Below, piece after piece: positions 1 through 5,823 of a DNA stretch of 6,278 bases. Below the pieces are notes generated by a model. The model saw nothing but the letters and a program-made list of their open reading frames with translations. It was not told where the DNA came from and searched no databases. The position numbers were made by a program, and so were the translations under genes. Position 1 is the first letter of the stretch; each line of letters opens with the position of its first letter. Source of the DNA: an uncultured Bacteroidales bacterium (GTDB lineage Bacteria; Bacteroidota; Bacteroidia; Bacteroidales; Bacteroidaceae); the NCBI GenBank assembly GCA_947367415.1, contig CANBEE010000162.1, positions 1 through 6,278 on the forward strand. The letters run 5' to 3'.

Positions 1-60
1 AAACAAAGATTTGCGCAAGTTGACACATTACGCACTGATTCACAGAATAGTTACAAGTGC

Positions 61-115
61 AACTTTTGCGTAAACTTTTGCGTAAATGTTGCGCAACTTT
101 AGTGTCACTTTTGCG
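61..115 (+). repeat. Phased TTTTGCG direct repeats upstream of the regulator gene
   Basis: Two perfect tandem 12-bp copies of AACTTTTGCGTA lie at 61-72 and 73-84. They are followed by a palindromic variant GTTGCGCAAC at 88-97 and a further ACTTTTGCG at 107-115. The TTGCG cores begin at 66, 78, 89 and 111, that is 12, 11 and 22 bp apart, close to whole helical turns. Another TTGCGCAA sits at 11-18. The last copy overlaps the predicted -33 box of the regulator promoter. That position and phasing suggest protein-binding sites, but binding is inference. A related cluster lies upstream of the next gene. Confidence 0.6.
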
Positions 116-140
116 ATTTGCCGAAAAACGACTATCTTTG
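110..140 (+). promoter_or_regulatory. Predicted Bacteroidetes-type promoter of the regulator gene
   Basis: TTTG at 110-113 is followed by a 19-nt spacer and TATCTTTG at 133-140, fitting the Bacteroidetes consensus TTTG, 19-21 nt, TAnnTTTG. Transcription would start near 147, leaving a leader of about 30 nt before the ATG at 176. This supports 176 over the upstream in-frame ATG at 86, which lies upstream of the promoter. The -33 box is embedded in an ACTTTTGCG repeat, so a protein bound there could compete with or contact sigma. Confidence 0.7.
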
Positions 141-175
141 CTATCCGAAACTGCGTTACGCTCACAAAGGTATCT

Positions 176-1204
176 ATGAATAGACTCTTCATTATACTCT
201 CCACATTGCTGGCACTGCTCTCCTCTTGCTCGGGGAAGCTGCAGGGCGAGGCTGTGCAGTCAAGTGAGGGGTTTGACATTACGGGGGTGTGGAAACTTAT
301 TGACAAGCACTATCCCGAAGGGTACTCCTATGCCTATTCTTTGGAAAGTTGGGCACAGGCTATGATGTTTGACTCTGACGGTACTTTCTTTCATTTTAAC
401 ATACACGAAATAGGCGGTGAGGTTTTTGTAACGCCGTACACTGAAGGCCGCTATTCTCTTACTCCCACGACAATCTATATAGCGAATCACCGCGCACTGC
501 CTTTCCGCGTAATCAACGACACCACGATGACCACCGTATGGAACTACTGTACCGAGACTTGGCGAAAGGTTACCGATATGACGGAGGCGCGTAAGGAGGA
601 GATTCGCAATATCATCCATAATGCCCGCCGAACCGAGGAGGGGTATGTCGTAAACGATTGGATACACTCTACCAGCCAACGCCAACTGGAAAGCACCATC
701 GACAAGTATCGCAATGTGATTACGTTATTAGGTATCGTTGTGGCATTCATTATACTATATGCCATTGAGGTCACTCGCCGCAAGCGACGCGCGGAGCAGA
801 ACCTTGCAGCCATCAAGGAGGAACTGAGCATGCGGCCTGCGTTGGTAACCGATGCCATCAGGCAGGTGGAAAAGATCTTTTTCCAGTCGGACTATTACCA
901 GGCACTACGTCCTCGCCTTGCCGCTGGCGAGAACATGACCGATGAGGATTGGCGCGAGATGGAGCAACAGATCAATAGTGTATACACAGGTTTCTCACGC
1001 AAACTGCGCTCGCTCTACGACTTCTCCGATGTGGAGTTTCAGGTGTGCCTGCTCATCAAGCTCGGCGTTTCGAACAATGATATTGCCGCCGTCATCAATC
1101 GTGCACCAAACAGCGTATCGAGCATCCGTGGGCGCTTGCACAAGAAGGTGCTTGGCCCCGATGGCGGTGCCAAGGAGTGGGACGATTTTGTACTCTCGCT
1201 CTGA
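176..1204 (+). CDS. Membrane-tethered one-component regulator with LuxR-type HTH
   Basis: A 342-residue predicted sensor-regulator. Residues 1-18 form a lipoprotein-like signal (hydrophobic core, then LSSC with Cys18 as lipidation candidate). Residues about 34-132 (starting DITGVWKLID) are beta-rich and resemble lipocalin-like domains, presumably periplasmic and ligand sensing. A transmembrane helix spans about 181-199 and is followed by RRKRR, a positive-inside signal placing the C-terminus in the cytoplasm. A helical linker leads to a LuxR/GerE-like helix-turn-helix at about 283-325, including LGVSNNDIAAVINRAPNSVS. There is no kinase or receiver domain, so the likely mechanism is direct: a periplasmic signal acts through the membrane on a DNA-binding domain. 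The start at 176 was chosen because it gives the signal peptide and lies just after the promoter. The ligand is unknown. The neighbouring lipoprotein-TPR operon is the obvious candidate target, by inference. Confidence 0.8.
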   Translation: MNRLFIILSTLLALLSSCSGKLQGEAVQSSEGFDITGVWKLIDKHYPEGYSYAYSLESWAQAMMFDSDGTFFHFNIHEIGGEVFVTPYTEGRYSLTPTTIYIANHRALPFRVINDTTMTTVWNYCTETWRKVTDMTEARKEEIRNIIHNARRTEEGYVVNDWIHSTSQRQLESTIDKYRNVITLLGIVVAFIILYAIEVTRRKRRAEQNLAAIKEELSMRPALVTDAIRQVEKIFFQSDYYQALRPRLAAGENMTDEDWREMEQQINSVYTGFSRKLRSLYDFSDVEFQVCLLIKLGVSNNDIAAVINRAPNSVSSIRGRLHKKVLGPDGGAKEWDDFVLSL

Positions 1205-1284
1205 TGGAGCTGATGCGTTACCTAGATTTTCTCTTTTGGTCAACACGACAGTTATTGACTTTCTCGTCCACAGCACTTTATAAA

Positions 1285-1345
1285 CTTTTGCGAGCTTTTT
1301 GCGAGGTCTTTTCAGACCTCTAAAATCACTTGCGAGACTTTTGCG
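1285..1345 (+). repeat. Second cluster of phased TTTTGCGA repeats upstream of the TlpA-like gene
   Basis: Four TTGCG cores begin at 1288, 1299, 1330 and 1341, in contexts CTTTTGCGAG, CTTTTTGCGAG, CACTTGCGAG and ACTTTTGCGAAG. They form two pairs, each 11 bp apart, on either side of an inverted repeat. All four are followed by GA, unlike the copies upstream of the regulator, which are followed by TA, CA or AT. The 207-nt interval 1205-1411 contains no other gene that I can support: it holds these repeats, the hairpin and the promoter of the next gene. Confidence 0.6.
1303..1320. repeat. Perfect 7-bp inverted repeat between the repeat pairs
   Basis: GAGGTCT (1303-1309) and AGACCTC (1314-1320) are perfect complements around a TTTC loop. 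The hairpin lies about 100 nt after the regulator stop codon. No T-run follows on the + strand (TAAAATC comes next), so a classical intrinsic terminator is doubtful. It could be an mRNA 3'-end stem, or a dyad operator centred between the flanking TTGCG pairs. Confidence 0.55.
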
Positions 1346-1354
1346 AAGCGTGTT

Positions 1355-1388
1355 TTTGCCGTGATTTTTGAACGAAGTTGTAGCTTTG
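1355..1388 (+). promoter_or_regulatory. Predicted promoter of the TlpA-like/TPR operon
   Basis: TAGCTTTG at 1381-1388 matches the Bacteroidetes -7 element TAnnTTTG. The best-placed -33 TTTG is at 1355-1358, with a 22-nt spacer, slightly longer than the usual 19-21. It lies just downstream of the TTTTGCGA cluster. A weak core promoter beside a repeat array would fit activator-dependent expression, but that is inference. The start site would be near 1395, giving a very short leader before the ATG at 1412. Confidence 0.5.
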
Positions 1389-1411
1389 TGGTAACAAAAA
1401 TTCAAGACACG

Positions 1412-3196
1412 ATGAACAAGAGCATGTTTCAGATGATTGCCCCTATCGTAGCGATAGTGATATTGGGCAGTTGCACAAGAGAGAGAGTAATTGAGTATCC
1501 GGTATTCGAACGAGGCAATGGGAACTTTGCCACGCGTACGGTAGAATTGAACGAAGAGGCTACGGTATTGGGAATACACAGAGGTAGCAGGAGTGACTGG
1601 AGTCTATCGGCGAAAACCCACTTAGAAGCAGACGGCAAACAATATGCGCTCATTGAAGGTACCGTTTTTACTCGAAAAGAAGGCGAAGTGGTACACAGTG
1701 AAGCACTGGAATACGGAAAAACATATACACGGGAGCAAGACTCGGTTAGTCTCGTCTTTGAACCTCTTCATAAACAGTGTAAACGGTTTGACTTCATAGA
1801 AGAGGAGGGCTCTGACTTCAATCATTATGGCGTGAGGCTCGATGGCAAGCTCTATCCGTTCTTGTTAAAGGAGTCGGACTATCCCTCTTATCCTCAGACT
1901 GAACCGTTACAACCCATAGTTCCTTGCTACGGAACAGCTACGGTCACATTGAATATGTACAAGCAGGACGGCACAATAGATGAAGTGCCTATGTTTGGCC
2001 TGAACAACAAATTCAGCAATGAGCGTTATCTTAATTTCCACGGCAACAGCTATTCGATAGAGGCCAGCAGCGTTTACAACATGATTGCTTTCGGAGTGCC
2101 GCTTCCTGTTGCCCCCATAGGATATGACCAATTTGTGTTGATGATGCTTCCAGGTTTCCACACCACTATGGATATAGATGCTGCTGCGGTACTGACCAAG
2201 AGCGTCAATCCTCGGGGAGAACAGATACCTCTTGATAAGTGTTTCAAGTTCAGTGGTCCCATCGGTGACCTGCAAGAGGTGAGGGTACACGAACGTTGGA
2301 TTTTTAACACATTCCGTAAAATCGCAGATGCCGATACGCTGTGGCATGTCGCGCAGGAAAAGATTGCGGCCATAAAGAACAACAAAGAGTATAGCCGTCG
2401 CCAGAAGGAGTTCGGAAGATTGCTGATTGAGCATTCTTATGTCAATCAATACACCGTATTGGCAAGCAAGGGTAAGTGTGCTTTGAAAGACAAGCACGCC
2501 TCTGAACTCCGCTATCTGAAAGACGGGTGCTCGTTCTATTTCATCGGGAATGACAGTCCTCTCGCCTATGCCTACGCAAACGACATCAAGGGAGAAGTCA
2601 CCGAATGGATGGAGGGGTACCGTAGAGCAAGAAGACTGAGCAAACGGATGCTACAGATGGAAGTCATGCCCGAAGAGGCGTTCGACACCATCCCCGAATT
2701 GTTCCATGCAGAACTGAAGTGTCTGAATGACTCTGCCAAAGTTGCAGTAGAACGATTAAGTGCGCAGAACAAGAAGAGCATTATAAAGGATACCCCCTCT
2801 TGTTCGGGCGAGGAGTTTGTTAGCCGTGTGGTGAGTGAGTGTCCGGGCAAAGTCGTGTTCTTCGACTTCTGGGCCACGTGGTGCGCCCCCTGCAAGAAAG
2901 GTATCAATGAGATGGAGGGTGCAAAGAAAAAGTACGAGGGCAAACCTGTGGTGTTTGTTTATGTCACCAATGAAAGTAGTCCATCTGCCACATGGGTGCG
3001 CGAAACGGACTCAATGCATGGCATCCATTATCGTCTGCCCAATACGATGTGGAAAGATATAAAAGAACTAAACGGAGGCGGCATCCCCCATTATCTTATA
3101 TTCGACCGCCACGGCAAAAAAGTATTAGACAACACAGGATACAGCACAGGCTTGTATAAGGACTTCTTTGAAGAAATAGACAAACTGTTACTATGA
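1412..3196 (+). CDS. TlpA-like thioredoxin-fold lipoprotein
   Basis: A 594-residue predicted envelope thiol-disulfide protein. Residues 1-21 are a lipoprotein signal ending LGSC (Cys21), so the mature protein should be lipid-anchored outside the cytoplasm. Residues about 40-150 are beta-rich and contain FEPLHKQCKRFDFIEEE (116-132), a pattern I associate with long Bacteroidetes TlpA-like proteins. A second beta region (about 175-285) includes MLPGFHTTMDID. A mainly helical segment (about 290-450) precedes a C-terminal thioredoxin domain (about 463-594) with WCAPC at 490-494 and the expected cis-proline Pro559 in GGIPHYLIF. Both catalytic cysteines are present, so redox activity is plausible; the direction and substrate are unknown. 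ATG 1412 is preferred over an upstream in-frame GTG at 1361 because it gives the signal peptide and lies just after the -7 box. The stop overlaps the next start (ATGA). Confidence 0.85.
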   Translation: MNKSMFQMIAPIVAIVILGSCTRERVIEYPVFERGNGNFATRTVELNEEATVLGIHRGSRSDWSLSAKTHLEADGKQYALIEGTVFTRKEGEVVHSEALEYGKTYTREQDSVSLVFEPLHKQCKRFDFIEEEGSDFNHYGVRLDGKLYPFLLKESDYPSYPQTEPLQPIVPCYGTATVTLNMYKQDGTIDEVPMFGLNNKFSNERYLNFHGNSYSIEASSVYNMIAFGVPLPVAPIGYDQFVLMMLPGFHTTMDIDAAAVLTKSVNPRGEQIPLDKCFKFSGPIGDLQEVRVHERWIFNTFRKIADADTLWHVAQEKIAAIKNNKEYSRRQKEFGRLLIEHSYVNQYTVLASKGKCALKDKHASELRYLKDGCSFYFIGNDSPLAYAYANDIKGEVTEWMEGYRRARRLSKRMLQMEVMPEEAFDTIPELFHAELKCLNDSAKVAVERLSAQNKKSIIKDTPSCSGEEFVSRVVSECPGKVVFFDFWATWCAPCKKGINEMEGAKKKYEGKPVVFVYVTNESSPSATWVRETDSMHGIHYRLPNTMWKDIKELNGGGIPHYLIFDRHGKKVLDNTGYSTGLYKDFFEEIDKLLL

Positions 3197-4311
3197 AATC
3201 ACAAATAACCCATCTCTTGTGCGCCCTCGTACTCTTCGGCTTGTACAACTTGCAAGGCTATGCAAGGGACGGTGTGCCCGAACTTGAAGTACAGGCTCTC
3301 ATCAAGGAGGCCGACAGCTGTCGAGCGTGCAACAACCTTTATCGAGCGCTCAGCATCTATGAAGAGGCCTACTTGCATGAGGCTTCCACAGAGATACTCC
3401 GTAAAATCATACAATGCCATTACGAGCGAGGAGGTTATCAGAAGTGTATAGACCTGTATGAATCTGTGCCAACAGACAGCCTGATTGCCCAAGACCTGAA
3501 GATGAAGTTCTTCTGCTTCTCGAACTTGACGCAGGGCGACAGCGCAGTATATTATGGTAGGCTGGCCAACCGCGCTGATCCCTACGACTGCAAGATAGTG
3601 TCCAAGCTCGCCCATCACTACAACAATGCCCAATTGCCCGATACGGCTTTATATATAGCCGACCTCTATTGTAGGTTCGACTCCACGAACGTGTTCGTCA
3701 ACCGACAGAAGGCACATTCACTCTATCTGACTGGCGATTACGCTAAGGCACTGCACGAATATAGGAGATTGAAGGAATGGGGCGACAGGAACGAATCTAC
3801 ACTATACTACCTGGCTCTGTGCTATGCCAAGGCTGATAGTCTGTACTTGGCTTATGAGAATCTCAACGAGGCGGCCAAACTGAACAATTACGAGAATCCT
3901 TCTATATTGTCGCAATTGGGGACGGTTGCCGTGGAGCTGGGTATTATTGGCGAAGGAATAGGGTATATAGAGAAGAGTATAGAGCAGATGCAACCCGATG
4001 GCAAACTGCTGTTTGCTCTGACCAATACGATGGCCGAGGGTTGCTTCCGATGGGGCAAGTATGAGAAGTCCATCGCATATATGAAGCAGAGCCTGAAGTA
4101 TCCCGAAAGCACCGTCTATGTGTACTATCGGATGGCGCAGGCATACGGCATGATGAAGAAGCTGAAGGATGAGCGGGAATACTATCAGATGTTTGTAGAC
4201 AAAGCACAAAAGGAATCTTCGACATCACCAATAATGAAGGAGTGCATCGAATATGCCCAGCACCGCATCAATGAAATTACAGAGACGCTGTTTTTCAAGG
4301 GAGAACTATGA
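3193..4311 (+). CDS. Secreted tetratricopeptide-repeat protein
   Basis: A 372-residue protein with an N-terminal signal peptide (hydrophobic stretch about 7-20, likely cleavage after GYA at 22-24). There is no lipobox, so it is probably periplasmic and soluble. The rest is almost entirely helix-turn-helix repeats of about 32-36 residues with TPR-like spacing. The clearest are about 168-197 (LTGDYAKALHEYRRLKE) and 203-230 (LALCYAKADSLYLAYENLNEAAKL), with others about 45-92, 236-266, 272-302 and 306-335. TPR arrays bind partner proteins; no enzymatic motif is visible. The ATG overlaps the TGA of the lipoprotein gene by ATGA, implying translational coupling and matched amounts, so the TlpA-like protein is the likely partner (inference). 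I do not recognise a named family. Confidence 0.82.
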   Translation: MKSQITHLLCALVLFGLYNLQGYARDGVPELEVQALIKEADSCRACNNLYRALSIYEEAYLHEASTEILRKIIQCHYERGGYQKCIDLYESVPTDSLIAQDLKMKFFCFSNLTQGDSAVYYGRLANRADPYDCKIVSKLAHHYNNAQLPDTALYIADLYCRFDSTNVFVNRQKAHSLYLTGDYAKALHEYRRLKEWGDRNESTLYYLALCYAKADSLYLAYENLNEAAKLNNYENPSILSQLGTVAVELGIIGEGIGYIEKSIEQMQPDGKLLFALTNTMAEGCFRWGKYEKSIAYMKQSLKYPESTVYVYYRMAQAYGMMKKLKDEREYYQMFVDKAQKESSTSPIMKECIEYAQHRINEITETLFFKGEL

Positions 4312-4348
4312 TACGATGCTGCACTTTGGGTGGAAAATCGCAAATAAA

Positions 4349-4380
4349 TTTGGTATTTCGTTCGATTTGCACTAATTTTG
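4349..4380 (+). promoter_or_regulatory. Predicted strong promoter of rplY
   Basis: TTTG at 4349-4352, a spacer of exactly 20 nt, then TAATTTTG at 4373-4380. This is the best match in the window to the Bacteroidetes sigma consensus. A start near 4387 would leave a leader of about 97 nt before the rplY ATG at 4484. A separate promoter here shows that the ribosomal-protein gene is independent of the upstream envelope operon. Confidence 0.8.
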
Positions 4381-4394
4381 CAGCCGCTTTTCGT

Positions 4395-4427
4395 AGAGCA
4401 CCTAAAAAAGGCTCTCACATCGTGTGA
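4395..4427 (+). promoter_or_regulatory. Two adjacent stem-loops in the rplY leader
   Basis: AGAGC (4395-4399) pairs with GCTCT (4411-4415), and a C-G pair can extend the stem. Immediately next, TCACA (4415-4419) pairs with TGTGA (4423-4427) around a TCG loop. The stems share base 4415, so they may compete by one pair. They lie early in the predicted leader and could affect mRNA stability or mediate autoregulation by L25. Neither role is shown by the sequence alone. Confidence 0.4.
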
Positions 4428-4483
4428 TGGCGAATTGAGCAGAGAACTTAATTTAGAGTAACACATTTAAAAGAAAACAAAAC

Positions 4484-5053
4484 ATGAAATCATTTGATTT
4501 GAAAGGTACTGCACGTACCGAAGTAGGCAAGAAGAGCACAAACGAGTTGCGCAAGAACAACGGTATCCCCTGCATCCTCTACGGTATCGAGAAGGAAGCT
4601 CAGGCTTTCGCTGTAACAACTGACGCTGTTCGCAAGCTGGTTTATACTCCCGACATCCACGTTGTAAACCTCACCATCGACGGTAAGGAGTGCACCGCTA
4701 TCTTGAAGGACATCCAGTTCCACCCCGTTAAGGATACTATCCTCCACATGGACTTCCTCCAGATCGTAGCTGACAAACCCATCGTAATGGAGGTTCCCAC
4801 CGTACTCAGCGGTCTCGCTGCCGGTGTTAAGCTTGGTGGTAAGCTGCAGCAGGCTATCCGCAAGATCAAGGTGAAGGCTCTCTATGCCAATATCCCCGAG
4901 AAGTTGACCGTAGACGTTACCGAGCTTGGCCTTGGCAAGTCTATCAAGGTTGGCGACCTCTCATTCGAGAACCTCGAGCTCGTAACTCCCGCTCAGACCG
5001 TTGTATGCAGCGTAGCCGCTACACGTGCTTCTCGCGAGGCTGCTGGCAAGTAA
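4484..5053 (+). CDS. rplY: 50S ribosomal protein L25/general stress protein Ctc
   Basis: A 189-residue L25 of the long two-domain (TL5/Ctc) form that binds 5S rRNA in the large ribosomal subunit. The N-terminal domain (1 to about 92) carries family signatures RTEVGKKSTNELRKNNGIPCILYG (11-34) and HPVKDTILHMDF (80-91). The C-terminal beta-domain (about 95-180) includes GVKLGGKLQQAIRKIKVKAL (114-133) and IPEKLTVDVTELGLG (137-151). The length is about twice the 94-residue E. coli protein and normal for Bacteroidetes. Lysine is encoded almost only by AAG and codon use is more uniform than in the upstream genes, as expected for high expression. An A-rich leader (AAAAGAAAACAAAAC) precedes the ATG in place of a Shine-Dalgarno. 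It is followed by pth and an S4-domain gene. Confidence 0.96.
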   Translation: MKSFDLKGTARTEVGKKSTNELRKNNGIPCILYGIEKEAQAFAVTTDAVRKLVYTPDIHVVNLTIDGKECTAILKDIQFHPVKDTILHMDFLQIVADKPIVMEVPTVLSGLAAGVKLGGKLQQAIRKIKVKALYANIPEKLTVDVTELGLGKSIKVGDLSFENLELVTPAQTVVCSVAATRASREAAGK

Positions 5054-5072
5054 TCACGAGGACATATCGCTT

Positions 5073-5119
5073 AAGGTTGAGAGTTGTGGGCATACGTTCC
5101 CGGCTTTCAACCTTTTTTT
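5073..5119 (+). terminator. Intrinsic terminator after rplY
   Basis: AAGGTTGA (5073-5080) pairs perfectly with TCAACCTT (5107-5114). The stem can extend inward through GAGTTG/CGGCTT with some G-U pairs. A run of seven T residues (5113-5119) follows directly, overlapping the stem by two bases. It lies 20 nt after the rplY stop. It should terminate most rplY transcripts, so pth may depend on read-through or on a weak promoter of its own. Confidence 0.8.
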
Positions 5120-5129
5120 ATGCGCAAAA

Positions 5130-5150
5130 TTCATAATTCATAATTCAGAA
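5130..5150. repeat. Three tandem 7-bp AT-rich units upstream of pth
   Basis: TTCATAA, TTCATAA, TTCAGAA run back to back at 5130-5136, 5137-5143 and 5144-5150, just before the GTG start of pth. I see no TAnnTTTG promoter in this interval. Such AT-rich tracts recur between genes in Bacteroidetes genomes as far as I recall. The role is unknown. Confidence 0.55.
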
Positions 5151-5158
5151 TTAATTAC

Positions 5159-5755
5159 GTGAAATACCTAATAGTAGGCCTGGGAAATCCCGGCTATGAA
5201 TACGACGGCACACGCCACAACATCGGTTTCCGCGTGGTAGACGCACTGGCCAAGGCGGCTGGCGCCACCTTCGAGGACAAGCGCTACGGGTTCGTGGCAC
5301 AGATGAGAGTGAAGAATGCACAGCTCGTGCTGCTCAAGCCCACCACCTTCATGAACCTCAGCGGCAATGCCGTGCGCTACTGGCTGGAGAAGGAGAACAT
5401 CCCCAACGAGAACCTGCTCATCATCGTGGACGATCTATCGCTACCCACAGGCACCCTGCGCCTCAAGGGCAAGGGCAGCGACGGAGGGCACAACGGACTG
5501 AAGCACATCGCACAGCTCATAGGGCAGAACTATGCCCGCCTGAAGTTCGGCATCGGCAATGAGTTTCCCCGAGGAGCACAGGTCGACTATGTGCTCGGCA
5601 AGTTCGACACCGAGGACGAGGCCATCATCGAGCAGCAGCTACCCACGGCCTGCGACATCATCAAGAGCTTCTGCCTCACAGGTATCACCATCACGATGAA
5701 TCAGTACAACAAGAAGGGAGTAGGCCTCCCCCCTGCCCCTCCCAAGGAGGGGTGA
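5159..5755 (+). CDS. pth: Peptidyl-tRNA hydrolase
   Basis: Cleaves the ester bond of peptidyl-tRNAs released from stalled ribosomes, recycling tRNA in the cytoplasm. The protein has 198 residues. Family residues are all present: Asn10 in GLGNPG, catalytic His20 in TRHNIGF, Asn66 in KPTTFMNLSG, Asp91 in VDDLSLPTG (E. coli Asp93) and His111/Asn112 in GGHNGLKHI. The start is GTG: the frame is closed by a TAA at 5141-5143, the only other near-start codon is ATT, and MKYLIVGLGNPG matches the usual family N-terminus. The natural domain should end near MNQYNKK (180-186). The last 12 residues, rich in Pro and Gly, are encoded by a GC-rich palindrome that also supplies the context of the stop codon, and look acquired. 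It lies between rplY and hslR, a grouping I recall from other Bacteroidales. Confidence 0.95.
   Translation: MKYLIVGLGNPGYEYDGTRHNIGFRVVDALAKAAGATFEDKRYGFVAQMRVKNAQLVLLKPTTFMNLSGNAVRYWLEKENIPNENLLIIVDDLSLPTGTLRLKGKGSDGGHNGLKHIAQLIGQNYARLKFGIGNEFPRGAQVDYVLGKFDTEDEAIIEQQLPTACDIIKSFCLTGITITMNQYNKKGVGLPPAPPKEG
5736..5752. repeat. GC-rich palindrome encoding the Pth tail
   Basis: CCCCTCC (5736-5742) and GGAGGGG (5746-5752) form a perfect 7-bp stem with a CAA loop, immediately before the TGA stop of pth. The C-rich stretch from 5725 belongs to the same element. Similar CCCCTCC/GGAGGGG elements occur dispersed in Bacteroidetes genomes as far as I recall; whether this copy is repeated elsewhere in the genome cannot be seen here. 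Confidence 0.6.
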
Positions 5756-5780
5756 CTCAGTCATCGCGGAAACATTCCGC
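5753..5780. repeat. Two further short inverted repeats after pth
   Basis: TGACT-C-AGTCA (5753-5763) begins at the pth stop codon. GCGGAA-ACA-TTCCGC (5766-5780) follows after two bases, a perfect 6-bp stem with a 3-nt loop. Together with the palindrome at 5736-5752 they make three inverted repeats in 45 bp. No T-run follows, so a terminator is not supported. They may stabilise or separate the pth and hslR parts of the transcript. Confidence 0.5.
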
Positions 5781-5823
5781 AATCATGATATTACGTTACT
5801 AAACTCCTAATTTAAAAAGACGC

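Noticed and set aside
86..175. A 30-codon N-terminal extension of the regulator from the ATG at 86
   Set aside because: It lies upstream of and through the predicted promoter and repeat sites, and would bury the lipoprotein signal that starts cleanly at 176.
1361..1411. A 17-codon N-terminal extension of the TlpA-like protein from GTG 1361
   Set aside because: The -7 promoter element lies inside it, and ATG 1412 gives a normal lipoprotein signal peptide.
4308..4427. A 39-codon frame starting with an ATGA overlap at the TPR gene stop
   Set aside because: It runs straight through the predicted rplY promoter and leader hairpins, has no recognisable motif, and its composition reflects the promoter sequence. 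The ATGA overlap is probably chance.
4547..4554. A TTGCGCAA copy inside rplY resembling the upstream repeat core
   Set aside because: It encodes conserved ELRK residues of L25 and is isolated, so coding constraint explains it.
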